Of a stretch of DNA of 64,000 nt, positions 17,287-25,586 are shown one piece after another. This DNA is from JAJFUE01 sp039683515. Lineage in GTDB: Bacteria; Sumerlaeota; Sumerlaeia; MVZB01. Location: contig JBDKRG010000038.1 in the NCBI GenBank assembly GCA_039683515.1, positions 1 through 64,000 of the forward strand, in the 5' to 3' direction. Every line of letters starts with the position of its first letter. Positions within the stretch are counted from its first letter, which is position 1. The position numbers were made by a program, and so were the translations under genes. Below the pieces are notes generated by a model that was not told the origin of the DNA, made no database searches, and worked only from the letters and a program-made list of their open reading frames with translations.

Positions 17287-17500
17287 GCTCGCGCTCCTCG
17301 ATGATTGCAGAGGAAAGACCGGCGCCCTTGATGGCCAGACGCAAGCCGGGCTTTTTCCATGAGGGCTGTTCGCCCTCAACCGGGGTCAATCTCACAACCG
17401 GGCGGCCGTGTCGGTTTAGGACCACAGTCTCCCCTTTCTCGATGCGCGAAATAATCTTGGAGGCATTTTTTCTGAATTCGGTGAAGCTGACGTTTGTCAT
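17270..17500 (-). CDS. Phd/YefM-type antitoxin
   Basis: The 76-residue product begins MTNVSFTEFRKNASKIISRIEKGETVVLNRHGRPVVRLTPVE, the usual Phd/YefM N-terminal DNA-binding and dimerisation domain. A flexible C-terminal part follows that should wrap the PIN toxin. It is translated just before the toxin and overlaps it. An in-frame upstream ATG exists (MCIIMYRM), but homology starts at MTNV. Autoregulation through the repeats at 17515-17542 is likely but inferred. Confidence 0.87.
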   Translation of the reverse strand: MTNVSFTEFRKNASKIISRIEKGETVVLNRHGRPVVRLTPVEGEQPSWKKPGLRLAIKGAGLSSAIIEEREHETLS

Positions 17501-17514
17501 AGCGCCCTCCATTC

Positions 17515-17542
17515 TGTACATAATTATACACATATCTGTACA
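17515..17542. promoter_or_regulatory. putative toxin-antitoxin operator
   Basis: Two self-complementary TGTACA sites at 17515-17520 and 17537-17542 lie 22 bases apart, two helical turns, with the AT-rich TAATTATACACATA between them. They sit 15-42 bases upstream of the antitoxin start, where a promoter and operator are expected. Confidence 0.6.
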
Positions 17543-17564
17543 GATAGCAATGAGATAGAAGTCG

Positions 17565-17592
17565 GATGCCGGGGCCGGCGAACCCGGCCTAC
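17565..17592. repeat. GTAGG palindrome providing the nuoM stop codon
   Basis: The minus strand reads GTAGGCCGGGTTCGCC, then GGCCCCGGCATC. Its TAG at 17589-17591 is the nuoM stop, after GCG ATG AAG. Confidence 0.85.
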
Positions 17593-19112
17593 TTCATCGC
17601 GATCGGCGCCGGCGGGGGGTTGCCGACGATCTGGACGATGTGCTGGGCCGAGGGGGTCAGCGCATCGGCGTAGGGCTTGGGGTAGAGCCCGATCCAGAAC
17701 GCGAAAATGATGAGGACGACGAGCGTGATGATTTCGCGCAACCCCAGGTCGGCGACGTTCTTGTTGGCTTCCTTGTCGAGCGGGCCGAAGAACGTCATCT
17801 GCACCATGCGCAGCAGGTAGACGGCCGCCAGGACGATGCCCGTCGCGGCGATCACCGCGGCGGCCGGGTGGGCCGCGAACGTGCCGACCAGGATCCAGAA
17901 CTCGCCGACGAAGCCGTTGAGGCCGGGCAGGCCGACCGAGCTCAGCACGATCACCATCGTCAGCGTGCAGAAGATCCGCATGTTGTAGGCGAGGCCGCCG
18001 AAATCCTTCATCTCGCGCGTGTGGCGGCGCTCGTACAAATACCCGACGCACAGGAACAGCCCGCCGGTCGAGATGCCGTGGTTGATCATCTGGAGCGACG
18101 CGCCGACGATCGCCTCGCGCTGGAACGCGAACACCCCCAGGATGATGAACCCCATGTGGCTCACGGAGCTGTAGGCGACGAGGCGCTTGATGTCGGACTG
18201 CGCCAGCGCCGTCAGCGCGCCGTGGATGATCGCGACCACCGCGAGCGCCATGATATACGGCGCGACCTGCAGCGCGAGGCCCGGGAAGAGCGGGATCGCG
18301 AAGCGCAGGATGCCGTAAACGCCGGTCTTGAGCAGCACGCCGGCAAGGATGACGGAGCCGGCCGTGGGGGCCTCGGTGTGCGCGTCCGGGAGCCAGGTGT
18401 GGAGCGGGAAGAGCGGCACCTTGATCAGGAACGCCAGCATGAAGGCGCCGAAGATCATCGGCGCCAGGCGCGGATCGATCCGCCCGCTGATCACCAGCAG
18501 GTCGCCGAGCGCGAAGCTGCCGACGCCCCAGTAGGCCCGGTGCTGGAAGTACAGGGCCAGGATTCCGAGCAGCATCAGGACGGATCCGGCGAAGGTGAAC
18601 AGGAAGAACTTCATCGTCGCATAGATGCGGTTGCCCGAGCCGAACACGCCGATCAGGAAATACAGCGGCACGAGCATCAGCTCCCAGAAGATGTAGAACA
18701 GGATGAGGTCGAGCGCCAGGAACGTGCCGATGATGCCGGTCTGAAGCAGCAGCAGCCAGAAGTAGAACTCGCGCTGGCGCCGGTCGATCGCGGTCCACGA
18801 CCCCATCACCGACACGACCATCAGCAGGTTGGTCAAAAGAATCAGCGCCCCCGACAGGCCGTCAAGCCCGAGCATGAACCGGATCCCGGCCCGCGGGATC
18901 CATTCGGCATCGACCGCGGCGACCCAGGACGCGGGCGCATTGACGATCCCGGCGACGTACTTGAGCGAGACCAGCAGCGTGACGCACGTGGCCGCGAGCG
19001 CGACGACGCGCGCCGCCTGCCGCGGCATCGCGATCAGCGCGACCGCCGCGACCATCGGCAGGAAGGTCATCGCGACAAGCCAGAAGGAGTCGATGTTCGT
19101 CAATGGGGGCAT
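17589..19112 (-). CDS. nuoM: NADH-quinone oxidoreductase subunit M
   Basis: NuoM is one of the three antiporter-like proton-pumping subunits in the membrane arm of complex I. The 507-residue product has about 14 membrane helices and the conserved ions of the half-channels: a glutamate in the TM5 region (FYIFWELMLVPLYFLIG), the lysine-bearing segment FLIKVPLFPLHTWLPDAHTEAPTAGSVILAGVLLKTG, and KRLVAYSSVSHMGFIILG. The length is normal. AAGGA lies about nine bases before the ATG. It is the last gene of the nuo locus here, and a GTAGG palindrome supplies its stop. The gene follows nuoL rather than preceding nuoN. Confidence 0.96.
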   Translation of the reverse strand: MPPLTNIDSFWLVAMTFLPMVAAVALIAMPRQAARVVALAATCVTLLVSLKYVAGIVNAPASWVAAVDAEWIPRAGIRFMLGLDGLSGALILLTNLLMVVSVMGSWTAIDRRQREFYFWLLLLQTGIIGTFLALDLILFYIFWELMLVPLYFLIGVFGSGNRIYATMKFFLFTFAGSVLMLLGILALYFQHRAYWGVGSFALGDLLVISGRIDPRLAPMIFGAFMLAFLIKVPLFPLHTWLPDAHTEAPTAGSVILAGVLLKTGVYGILRFAIPLFPGLALQVAPYIMALAVVAIIHGALTALAQSDIKRLVAYSSVSHMGFIILGVFAFQREAIVGASLQMINHGISTGGLFLCVGYLYERRHTREMKDFGGLAYNMRIFCTLTMVIVLSSVGLPGLNGFVGEFWILVGTFAAHPAAAVIAATGIVLAAVYLLRMVQMTFFGPLDKEANKNVADLGLREIITLVVLIIFAFWIGLYPKPYADALTPSAQHIVQIVGNPPPAPIAMK

Positions 19113-19252
19113 GGAGAGCGTTCCTTAAATCAATTAACCACGGAATACACGGAAAAATATTTCGAATTGATTATTCTTTATTTAAATCATTTTCCTTGGC
19201 TTTGTTTCGAATTTCTGACCGATTTTCTCCGATTTTGGCCGATTATCCTTCT

Positions 19253-21205
19253 TTACTTGAACCAGATGATGATCCCGATCACGATATTGGCGCCGATCAG
19301 CAGGATGAGCGCGTAGGCCTGCGCCTGGCCGTTCTGCAGCGCGCGGACGCCGCGGCTGGCGAGCGACGCCGCCCCGGCGACCGAGTGCAGCAGGCCGTCG
19401 ATGATCCAGCGGTCGATCCACGTCGCGGCCCGCGCGACGAACCACGTCCCGCCGGCGACATACTTCATGTAGATGTCGTCCCACCACCAGCGGTTCAGGC
19501 TGATCCTGTAAATCGGGCGCAGCCGCCGCGCGAGCGTCTGAGCCCCCGACGGCCACGCGGCCAGGGCGTAGCGCCACGCGAGCGCCACGCCGAGGACGGC
19601 GGTGACGATCGACAGGCCCATCAGCGCCTTCTCGAGCCCCGGGTTGTGCATCTCGTGCGCGTGCATCTCCGCGACCCGGCGCGCCGGCTCGAGGACCGGG
19701 GCGAGCAGGCCGTTCACGCCGCGCCAGGCGCCTTCGCCAAAGACCCCCGGCAGGTTCAGCGCCCCGGCGACGATCGCGCCCGCCGCAAGCAGCACCATCG
19801 GCACGGTCATCGTCCACGGCGACTCGTGCAGGCGATGTTCTTTCTCGCGCGACAGGCGCGTCCTCCCCTCGAACGCCATGAAGTAGGCGCGGAACGCGTA
19901 GACGGCGGTCATGAGCGCGCTGATCATGGCGATCGCCCACAGGAGGAGCGAGCCGGGCGCCCCCGAGGCGAACGTCATCCACAGGATCTCGTCCTTGCTG
20001 ATGAAGCCGGCCAGCGGCGGCAGCCCCGCGATCGACAGGCACGCGATGAGGAACGTCCACGCGGTGATCGGCATGCGCCGGCGCAGCCCGCCGAGGTGGT
20101 CGAGGTTCTGCGCGTGCGCGGCGTGGATCACCGACCCCGCCCCAAGGAACAGGCACCCCTTGAAGAACGAATGCGTGAAGACGTGGAAAATGCCCGCGCC
20201 GAACGCCCCGACGCCGCACGCCAGGAACATGAACCCGAGCTGGCTGACGGTCGAGTAGGCGAGAACCTTTTTGATGTCCTGCTGCGTGAGCGCGATCGAG
20301 CCGGCCACGAACGCCGTCGCCGCGGCCACTCCCGCGATCACCGTCATCGTGATCGGCGCGAGCACGAACACGGCCGACATGCGCACGATCAAATACACGC
20401 CGGCGGTGACCATCGTCGCCGCGTGGATGAGGGCGCTGACCGGGGTCGGGCCGGCCATCGCGTCCGGCAGCCACGTGAAGAGCGGGATCTGCGCGCTCTT
20501 GCCCGTGCAGCCCAGGAAGAACGCCAGCGTGACGAGCGTCACGAACCAGCCGCCATAGGCCAGCGGCCCGGCGCCGTGCGCCCCCTGCCCGGCCACCGCG
20601 ACGATCTTCTGGATGTCGAGCGTCCCCAGCACCGAGAAGAGCGCCATCATGCCGACGAGAAAGCCGAAGTCGCCGATGCGGTTCACGATGAACGCCTTCT
20701 TGCCCGCCTCCGGCGCTCCGGCCAGGTCCATGTAGAAACCGATCAGCAGGTACGAGCAGAGCCCCACCCCTTCCCAGCCGACGAACAGGACCGGCAGGTT
20801 GTCGGCCAGCACCAGCACCAGCATGCTGAAATCGAACAGCCCGAGGAACGAGAAGAACCTGTTGAAGCCGGGGTCGCCGGCCATGTAGCCCATCGAGTAC
20901 AGGAAGACGAGGAAGCTGACGCACGTGACGAACAGGAGCATCAGGCAGGTGAGCTGGTCGACGCGCAGGCCGATCGAGATGTCGATGCGGCCGTTGGCCA
21001 TCCACTGCCAGAGCGTCACCTGGATCGGTTCGAACCGGCCGAACATCGCCTTGATAAACAGCGGGATCGAGATCGCGGCCGAGCCGCCCATGCACGCCAC
21101 GGCGATCCAGCCGCCGGCCCGGTGCAGCCACCGGCCGAACAGCCCGTTGATCAAAAACGCCGCCAGCGGCAGCGCGGGGATGAGAACGATCCAGAAAGCA
21201 GTCAT
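19253..21205 (-). CDS. nuoL: NADH-quinone oxidoreductase subunit L
   Basis: NuoL is the distal antiporter-like proton-pumping subunit, with a long lateral helix at its C-terminal end. The 650-residue product shows VGWEGVGLCSYLLIGFY with the TM5 glutamate, KSAQIPLFTWLPDAMAGPTPVSALIHAATMVTAGVYL with key Lys and His residues, and DIKKVLAYSTVSQLGFMFLACG. The C-terminal 150 residues contain the amphipathic lateral helix region and a last anchor (YALILLIGANIVIGIIIWFK). A 140-base AT-rich spacer separates it from nuoM. A GGCCGGCG palindrome lies in the spacer before it. Confidence 0.96.
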   Translation of the reverse strand: MTAFWIVLIPALPLAAFLINGLFGRWLHRAGGWIAVACMGGSAAISIPLFIKAMFGRFEPIQVTLWQWMANGRIDISIGLRVDQLTCLMLLFVTCVSFLVFLYSMGYMAGDPGFNRFFSFLGLFDFSMLVLVLADNLPVLFVGWEGVGLCSYLLIGFYMDLAGAPEAGKKAFIVNRIGDFGFLVGMMALFSVLGTLDIQKIVAVAGQGAHGAGPLAYGGWFVTLVTLAFFLGCTGKSAQIPLFTWLPDAMAGPTPVSALIHAATMVTAGVYLIVRMSAVFVLAPITMTVIAGVAAATAFVAGSIALTQQDIKKVLAYSTVSQLGFMFLACGVGAFGAGIFHVFTHSFFKGCLFLGAGSVIHAAHAQNLDHLGGLRRRMPITAWTFLIACLSIAGLPPLAGFISKDEILWMTFASGAPGSLLLWAIAMISALMTAVYAFRAYFMAFEGRTRLSREKEHRLHESPWTMTVPMVLLAAGAIVAGALNLPGVFGEGAWRGVNGLLAPVLEPARRVAEMHAHEMHNPGLEKALMGLSIVTAVLGVALAWRYALAAWPSGAQTLARRLRPIYRISLNRWWWDDIYMKYVAGGTWFVARAATWIDRWIIDGLLHSVAGAASLASRGVRALQNGQAQAYALILLIGANIVIGIIIWFK

Positions 21206-21223
21206 TTCATTTTCAACCTATCG

Positions 21224-21252
21224 GTGTGGGGCCGGCGCCCTCGCCGGCCATT
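21224..21252. repeat. GGCCGGCG palindrome between nuoN and nuoL
   Basis: GTGTGGGGCCGGCGCC, then CTCGCCGGCCATT, a single copy in the 84-base spacer of the nuo transcript. It could act as an mRNA-stabilising hairpin at the nuoN 3' end. Confidence 0.8.
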
Positions 21253-21289
21253 CCTGATTTCAATCGCACTCGGCAACCTTTGCCCATCT

Positions 21290-22759
21290 TCACCCGCTGT
21301 AGAGCCACGGGAAGATTGCAAACACGAACACGCAGACGGCGCCGACCACCAACGCCAGCGTCTGCGCGGCGTTGGGGAACCCCACCCGCCCGGCGCCCTC
21401 GGCCGGCTCCGACATGTAGATCGCGATCACGACGCGCAGGTAATACGAGACCGAGACGACCGACGCGAGGATGCCGATGACGGCCAGCCGGATGTGCGCG
21501 CCGTCGATCGCCACGCCGAACAGCGCGATCTTGCCGAAGAAGCCGACCGTCGGCGGCAGGCCGATGAGCGACAGCATCGCCAGCGCCATGAACGCGGCCC
21601 GCATCGGCGCGCGCCGGCCGAGCCCCGCCCAGGCGGCGATCGGCCCCTCGCCCTCGGGCGCGAGCGTCGAGATCACGCCGAACGCCAGGAGCGTCATGAT
21701 CGTGTAGGCGAGCAGGTAGTAGGCGACCGCGTCGCGCGCCGCCCCGATCAGGTCCGGCCGCGGCGCCAGCACGACGGCCAGCGGGATCATCATGTAGCCG
21801 CTGTGCGCGATCGACGAATACGCCAGCAGCCGCTTGATGTTGGGCTGGACGACCGCGCCGACGTTGCCGACGACCATCGACGCCACCGCCGCCGCGTAGA
21901 ACGCGCCCCACACGCCGACCGGCAGCCCCTTCCACCGCGCGACCATCTCGACGACGTGGAACAGGGCGGTGAAGCCGGCGACCTTGGTCCCGGTGGCCAG
22001 CGCGGCCACGACGGGCGTCGGCGCGCCGTCATAGACGTCGGGCGCATACATGTGGAACGGGGCGAGCGTGATCTTGAACGCGAAGCCGACGAACAGGAGC
22101 CCGAGCCCGACCGCCATGAAGAGCGGCTGCCGGACCGCGCCGCCGTCGAGGGCCCGCGCGATCGCCTCGAAGCGCGTCTGCCCGCCCGTCGCGCCGAAGA
22201 TGAACACGATGCCCATCAGGAGGAACGCGGCCGCCAGCGAGCCGATGATGAAGTATTTGAACCCGGCCTCGCTCGAGCGCGGATTGCGCTTTTCGATCCC
22301 GAGCAGGACGTAGAACGAAATCGACAGGAGCTCGAAGTTGAGAAACAGCGCCAGAAGCTCGTTGGAGTGGGCCAGCGCCATCATCGCCATCGTGGCGAAG
22401 AGGAGCAGGGCGTAATACTCGCCCTGCGGGACCCAGCGGCCGCGCAGCCAGCGCGGCGAGATCGCGATCAGGTACAGCGCCCCGCCGAGGATCACCGCGT
22501 CGGACAGGAACGTGAGCCGGTCGATCACGAGCGCGCCGTTGAAAAGCGTCAGGGCGATGCCGTTGATGCCGGTCCCGGCGAGCGCCAGGGACGAGGCCGC
22601 GACGCCGATGCCGGCGATCCACGGCAGCGCGCCGCGCCAGTCGCGCGGCATCATGACGTCGGCCGCCAACACGACGATCGCGGCGATCATCAGCAGCAAC
22701 AGCGGCGAAGTCAGCAGCAGCGAATCGACGACATGGAAGTAGAACAGGTTTAAATTCAC
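21290..22759 (-). CDS. nuoN: NADH-quinone oxidoreductase subunit N
   Basis: NuoN is an antiporter-like proton-pumping subunit next to NuoK. The 489-residue product has 14 membrane helices with FLNFELLSISFYVLLG, KYFIIGSLAAAFLLMGIVFIFGATG, FKITLAPFHMYAPDVYDGAPTPVVAALATGTKVAGF and IKRLLAYSSIAHSGYMM, which carry the channel Glu and Lys residues. The start is a GTG at 22759 with GGAG eight bases upstream, 15 bases after the nuoK stop. nuoN directly follows nuoK, before L and M, whereas K-L-M-N is the usual order. Confidence 0.95.
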   Translation of the reverse strand: MNLNLFYFHVVDSLLLTSPLLLLMIAAIVVLAADVMMPRDWRGALPWIAGIGVAASSLALAGTGINGIALTLFNGALVIDRLTFLSDAVILGGALYLIAISPRWLRGRWVPQGEYYALLLFATMAMMALAHSNELLALFLNFELLSISFYVLLGIEKRNPRSSEAGFKYFIIGSLAAAFLLMGIVFIFGATGGQTRFEAIARALDGGAVRQPLFMAVGLGLLFVGFAFKITLAPFHMYAPDVYDGAPTPVVAALATGTKVAGFTALFHVVEMVARWKGLPVGVWGAFYAAAVASMVVGNVGAVVQPNIKRLLAYSSIAHSGYMMIPLAVVLAPRPDLIGAARDAVAYYLLAYTIMTLLAFGVISTLAPEGEGPIAAWAGLGRRAPMRAAFMALAMLSLIGLPPTVGFFGKIALFGVAIDGAHIRLAVIGILASVVSVSYYLRVVIAIYMSEPAEGAGRVGFPNAAQTLALVVGAVCVFVFAIFPWLYSG

Positions 22760-22774
22760 GGCCAGGACTCCGCC

Positions 22775-23080
22775 TTATCGTTGCAGCAGGTTCAGATCTT
22801 CGGCGTCGATCTTTTCTCGGTCGTCAAAAATCTTGATGAACAGCGCGAGGCCGACGGCCGCCTCCGCCGCGGCGATCGTGATCACGAACAGAAAGATCGC
22901 GACCCCCTCGGGCCTGCCGAGGCTCTGCGTCAGCGTGATGAACCCGAGGTTCGCGGCGTTGAACATCAGCTCGACGCACATGAACATCGTGATGGCGTCG
23001 CGCCGCCACAGGACGCCCCCCGCGCCGATCGCGAAGATCGCCACCGCAAGGATCAGATTGCCGGGTATCATGTATTGCAT
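22775..23080 (-). CDS. nuoK: NADH-quinone oxidoreductase subunit K
   Basis: NuoK is a three-helix subunit of the proton path, homologous to MrpC. The 101-residue form from the ATG at 23080 has normal family length: NLILAVAIFAIGAGGVLWRRDAITMFMCVELMFNAANLGFITL, with the membrane-embedded glutamate of CVELMFNA, then VAIFLFVITIAAAEAAVGLALFIKIF with the second conserved glutamate. A longer frame exists, but its extra residues read through spacer. Confidence 0.95.
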   Translation of the reverse strand: MQYMIPGNLILAVAIFAIGAGGVLWRRDAITMFMCVELMFNAANLGFITLTQSLGRPEGVAIFLFVITIAAAEAAVGLALFIKIFDDREKIDAEDLNLLQR

Positions 23081-23112
23081 CGCTATTATCCGCTCCCGCT
23101 CTTTCAGCCCCA

Positions 23113-23175
23113 ATTTTCGTGCTCGTGCGTCGTGCGTCGTAATCGTAATCGAGTAATCGAAAATCGAAAATCGCT
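23113..23175. repeat. six-base periodic simple repeat between nuoJ and nuoK
   Basis: ATTTTCGTGCTCGTGC, TCGTGCGTCGTAATCG and TAATCGAAAATCG runs make up nearly the whole spacer. This is the same hexamer series as at 7475. Confidence 0.75.
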
Positions 23176-23180
23176 CTCCC

Positions 23181-23723
23181 CTACTCCACGTCCGGCTTCT
23201 CGATCATCGTCTCGACCCCCTGCACGAGGTTTCTTCTCGCCAGCACCACCGCGCCGACCACCGCGATCAGCAGCAGGACCGAGACCATCTCGAAGGCGTA
23301 GAGGTAATCGGTCAGGATGAGCCGGGCGACCTGCTCGATCGTGATCGACGCCGCCCCGCCGGGCATGGCCATCAGCATGTTTTTCATCGAGAAGACCAGC
23401 GCGCCCATCTGCAGCGCGATCCCGAACGCGAAGACCAGACCCAGCCAGCGGACCGGGCGGCTGCGGTGCGACAGCGGCGGCTGCCTGCCGAGGTTCAGCA
23501 GCATGATCACGAACAGGAACAGGACCATGATCGCCCCGGCGTAGACGATGATCTGCAGCGCCGCCGCGAGCTGGGCGTTCATCAGCACGAACATGCAGGC
23601 GATCGTCACCATCGTCAGCACCAGGAAGAGCGCGCTGTAGATGGCCTTGCGCGCGACGACGACCATCAATGCCGAAGCCAGCGCAATCGCAACGAACAAG
23701 CCGTAGATGATTTGTATCAACAT
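23181..23723 (-). CDS. nuoJ: NADH-quinone oxidoreductase subunit J
   Basis: NuoJ is a five-helix membrane subunit whose third helix moves during catalysis and links quinone reduction to proton pumping. The 180-residue product shows IIYGLFVAIALASALMVVVARKAIYSALFLVLTMVTIACMFVLMNAQLAAALQIIVYAGAIMVLFLFVIMLLNLG; the YAGAIMVLFLFVIMLL segment is the family signature. Two more helices follow. The length is normal. Spacers on both sides are filled with simple repeats, yet the gene stays in the nuo order. Confidence 0.95.
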   Translation of the reverse strand: MLIQIIYGLFVAIALASALMVVVARKAIYSALFLVLTMVTIACMFVLMNAQLAAALQIIVYAGAIMVLFLFVIMLLNLGRQPPLSHRSRPVRWLGLVFAFGIALQMGALVFSMKNMLMAMPGGAASITIEQVARLILTDYLYAFEMVSVLLLIAVVGAVVLARRNLVQGVETMIEKPDVE

Positions 23724-23729
23724 GCGTCA

Positions 23730-23863
23730 AATCCGAATATCGAATTTCGAAATCCTAAACAAACCCAAAATCCAAAATCAAAATGGTGTCTTCATTTTCT
23801 CATTTCTCATCTCTCATCGCTCCACCCATCATTCCGCAATCCGAAATCCGCAATCCGCAATCG
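23730..23863. repeat. text-like simple repeats between nuoI and nuoJ
   Basis: The spacer consists of drifting short units: AATCCGAATATCGAATTTCG, AACCCAAAATCCAAAATC, TCATTTCTCATCTCTCATCG and CCGCAATCCGAAATCCGC. Such tracts recur at 30322, 32400, 38876, 45180 and 62262. Confidence 0.7.
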
Positions 23864-24331
23864 TCACAGCGGTTGGTTGACCTTGAGCGCGATCGGCTCG
23901 CCGAAGCCCTTGTCGGGCGGGTCGAGCATCTGTTCCTTGTTGCACACGAAGTCGCCGCGCGTGTAGTTGGCCATCTCGAAGATCGGTCCCATCACGATGG
24001 CGTCCTCGGGGCAGGCCTCCTCGCAGAACCCGCACCAGATGCAGCGGATCTGGTTGATCTGGTAGAGCCGCGCGTAGCGCTCGCCGGCGCCGACGGGGTG
24101 CTTGGGATCGTTCTCCTCGGCCTCGAGGTAGATCGCCTCGGGCGGGCAGACCGCCGCGCACAGCGCGCACGCCACGCAGCGCTCCAGGCCGTTGGCGTAG
24201 CGCTGAAGCCGGTGCCGCCCGCGGTAGAACGCCGGCTGCGGCCGCTTGACCTCCGGGTAGTTGAAGGTCACCGGCTTCTTCCAGATGTGCTTGAAGGTGA
24301 CGGCAAGGCCCTTTATGAGATCAATGAGCAT
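23864..24331 (-). CDS. nuoI: NADH-quinone oxidoreductase subunit I
   Basis: NuoI carries the two 4Fe-4S clusters N6a and N6b that pass electrons toward N2. The 155-residue product has two ferredoxin motifs, CVACALCAAVCPPEAI and CIWCGFCEEACPEDAI, preceded by the amphipathic N-terminal helix that sits on the membrane (LIDLIKGLAVTFKHIWKKPVTFNYPE). Its start overlaps the nuoH stop by 11 bases, so translation is coupled. Confidence 0.96.
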   Translation of the reverse strand: MLIDLIKGLAVTFKHIWKKPVTFNYPEVKRPQPAFYRGRHRLQRYANGLERCVACALCAAVCPPEAIYLEAEENDPKHPVGAGERYARLYQINQIRCIWCGFCEEACPEDAIVMGPIFEMANYTRGDFVCNKEQMLDPPDKGFGEPIALKVNQPL

Positions 24332-25586
24332 GCCCCAGTATCCTTCTCTTGCGTGCAGTCAGGATGCGATCGATCACGACCACCTGGATGATGCCGGCCA
24401 CGAACAGCCCGGCCGTCAGCGCCGGGCCGGCCGGCACGGAGGCGTCGGTCATCGGCCCGACCAGCGCCACGACCGCCGCCGTGACGGTCATGTTGACGAA
24501 CGCGGCCGGCAGCATCACCTTCCAACCCAGGTCCATGAGCTGATCGTAGCGGAACCGCGGCAGCGTCCCGCGGATCAGGATGTAGAAGCAAATCAGGACG
24601 AACACCTTGGCGGCGAACCAGAAGATCCCGATCAGCGCCGACCCGACGCCGCCCGCCACGCCCAGGACCGGCTGGTCGATCGCCGCCAGGACAGGCTCCG
24701 GCAGGATCGGGAACGGCCCGTGAAACCCGCCCAGGAACAGCGTCGTCATGATCGCCGAGCTGGTGAACATGTTCATGTATTCGGCCATGAAGAACATCGC
24801 GAATTTCATCGAGCTGTATTCGGTGTGGAACCCCGCGCCGAGCTCGCTCTCGCCTTCGGGCAGGTCGAACGGCAAGCGGTTGGACTCGGCGAACCCCGCG
24901 ACGAGGAAGATCGCCGCGCCGATCGGCTGTTTCCAGATGTTCCAGTTCCAGATGCCGCCGTCCTGGATGCCGATGAGGCGGCTCAGGCTGAAGCTCCCCG
25001 CGATGAGCAGCACGCCGACGAGCGACAGCCCCATCGCCAGCTCGTAGCTGATCATCTGCGCGCTCGAGCGGATGCCGCCCAGGAGCGAATACTTGCTGTT
25101 CGAGGAATACCCGGCCAGCACGATGCCGTAGACGGCGATGCCGGTGACGGCCAGGTAGAACAGGATGCCGACCTCGAGATCGGTGATCGCCAGCGGCACG
25201 TGGAACGGCCGGCCGAGGATCGTGAGGTCGATCGCCGGCCCGACCGGCACGATCGCCAGGATCATGATCGCCGGCACGATCGTGATCAGCGGCGCGAACT
25301 TGTGCAGGATCGGGTCGGCGGCGCGCACGCGCACTTCCTCCTTGAGAAACAACTTGGCGCCGTCGACGATCGCCTGCAGGATGCCGCCGATGATGAACTT
25401 GTTTTTCAGGAACCCGAGGCCGGGGATGAAGTCGAGGCCGACGCGGTTGGGGCCGATGCGGTGCTGGATGCGCGCCAGCAGGATGCGCTCGAGCAGGACC
25501 ATGAACGGCACGCACCCCAGCACGACGCCGAAAATCACGAGGATTTTCACGGCGTAAATCATGATCTGGATCGCCAGGTCGCTCAT
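24321..25586 (-). CDS. nuoH: NADH-quinone oxidoreductase subunit H
   Basis: NuoH anchors the membrane arm to the peripheral arm and forms much of the quinone chamber. The 421-residue product has the signatures LLERILLARIQHRIGPNRVG near the N-terminus, GYSSNSKYSLLGGIRSSAQMISYELAMGL, and AGFAESNRLPFDLPEGESELGAGFHTEYSSMKFAMFFMAEY, with the acidic loop at the quinone site intact. It is longer than typical forms, mainly through inserts in loops and an extra hydrophobic C-terminal end (LTAGLFVAGIIQVVVIDRI). The ATG overlaps the nuoG stop as ATGA. Confidence 0.95.
   Translation of the reverse strand: MSDLAIQIMIYAVKILVIFGVVLGCVPFMVLLERILLARIQHRIGPNRVGLDFIPGLGFLKNKFIIGGILQAIVDGAKLFLKEEVRVRAADPILHKFAPLITIVPAIMILAIVPVGPAIDLTILGRPFHVPLAITDLEVGILFYLAVTGIAVYGIVLAGYSSNSKYSLLGGIRSSAQMISYELAMGLSLVGVLLIAGSFSLSRLIGIQDGGIWNWNIWKQPIGAAIFLVAGFAESNRLPFDLPEGESELGAGFHTEYSSMKFAMFFMAEYMNMFTSSAIMTTLFLGGFHGPFPILPEPVLAAIDQPVLGVAGGVGSALIGIFWFAAKVFVLICFYILIRGTLPRFRYDQLMDLGWKVMLPAAFVNMTVTAAVVALVGPMTDASVPAGPALTAGLFVAGIIQVVVIDRILTARKRRILGHAH

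Noticed and set aside
19103..22753. Very long plus-strand open frame opposite nuoL and nuoN
   Set aside because: It is an antisense shadow of GC-rich coding sequence: Arg/Asp/His-rich, without domains, and directly opposite certain genes.
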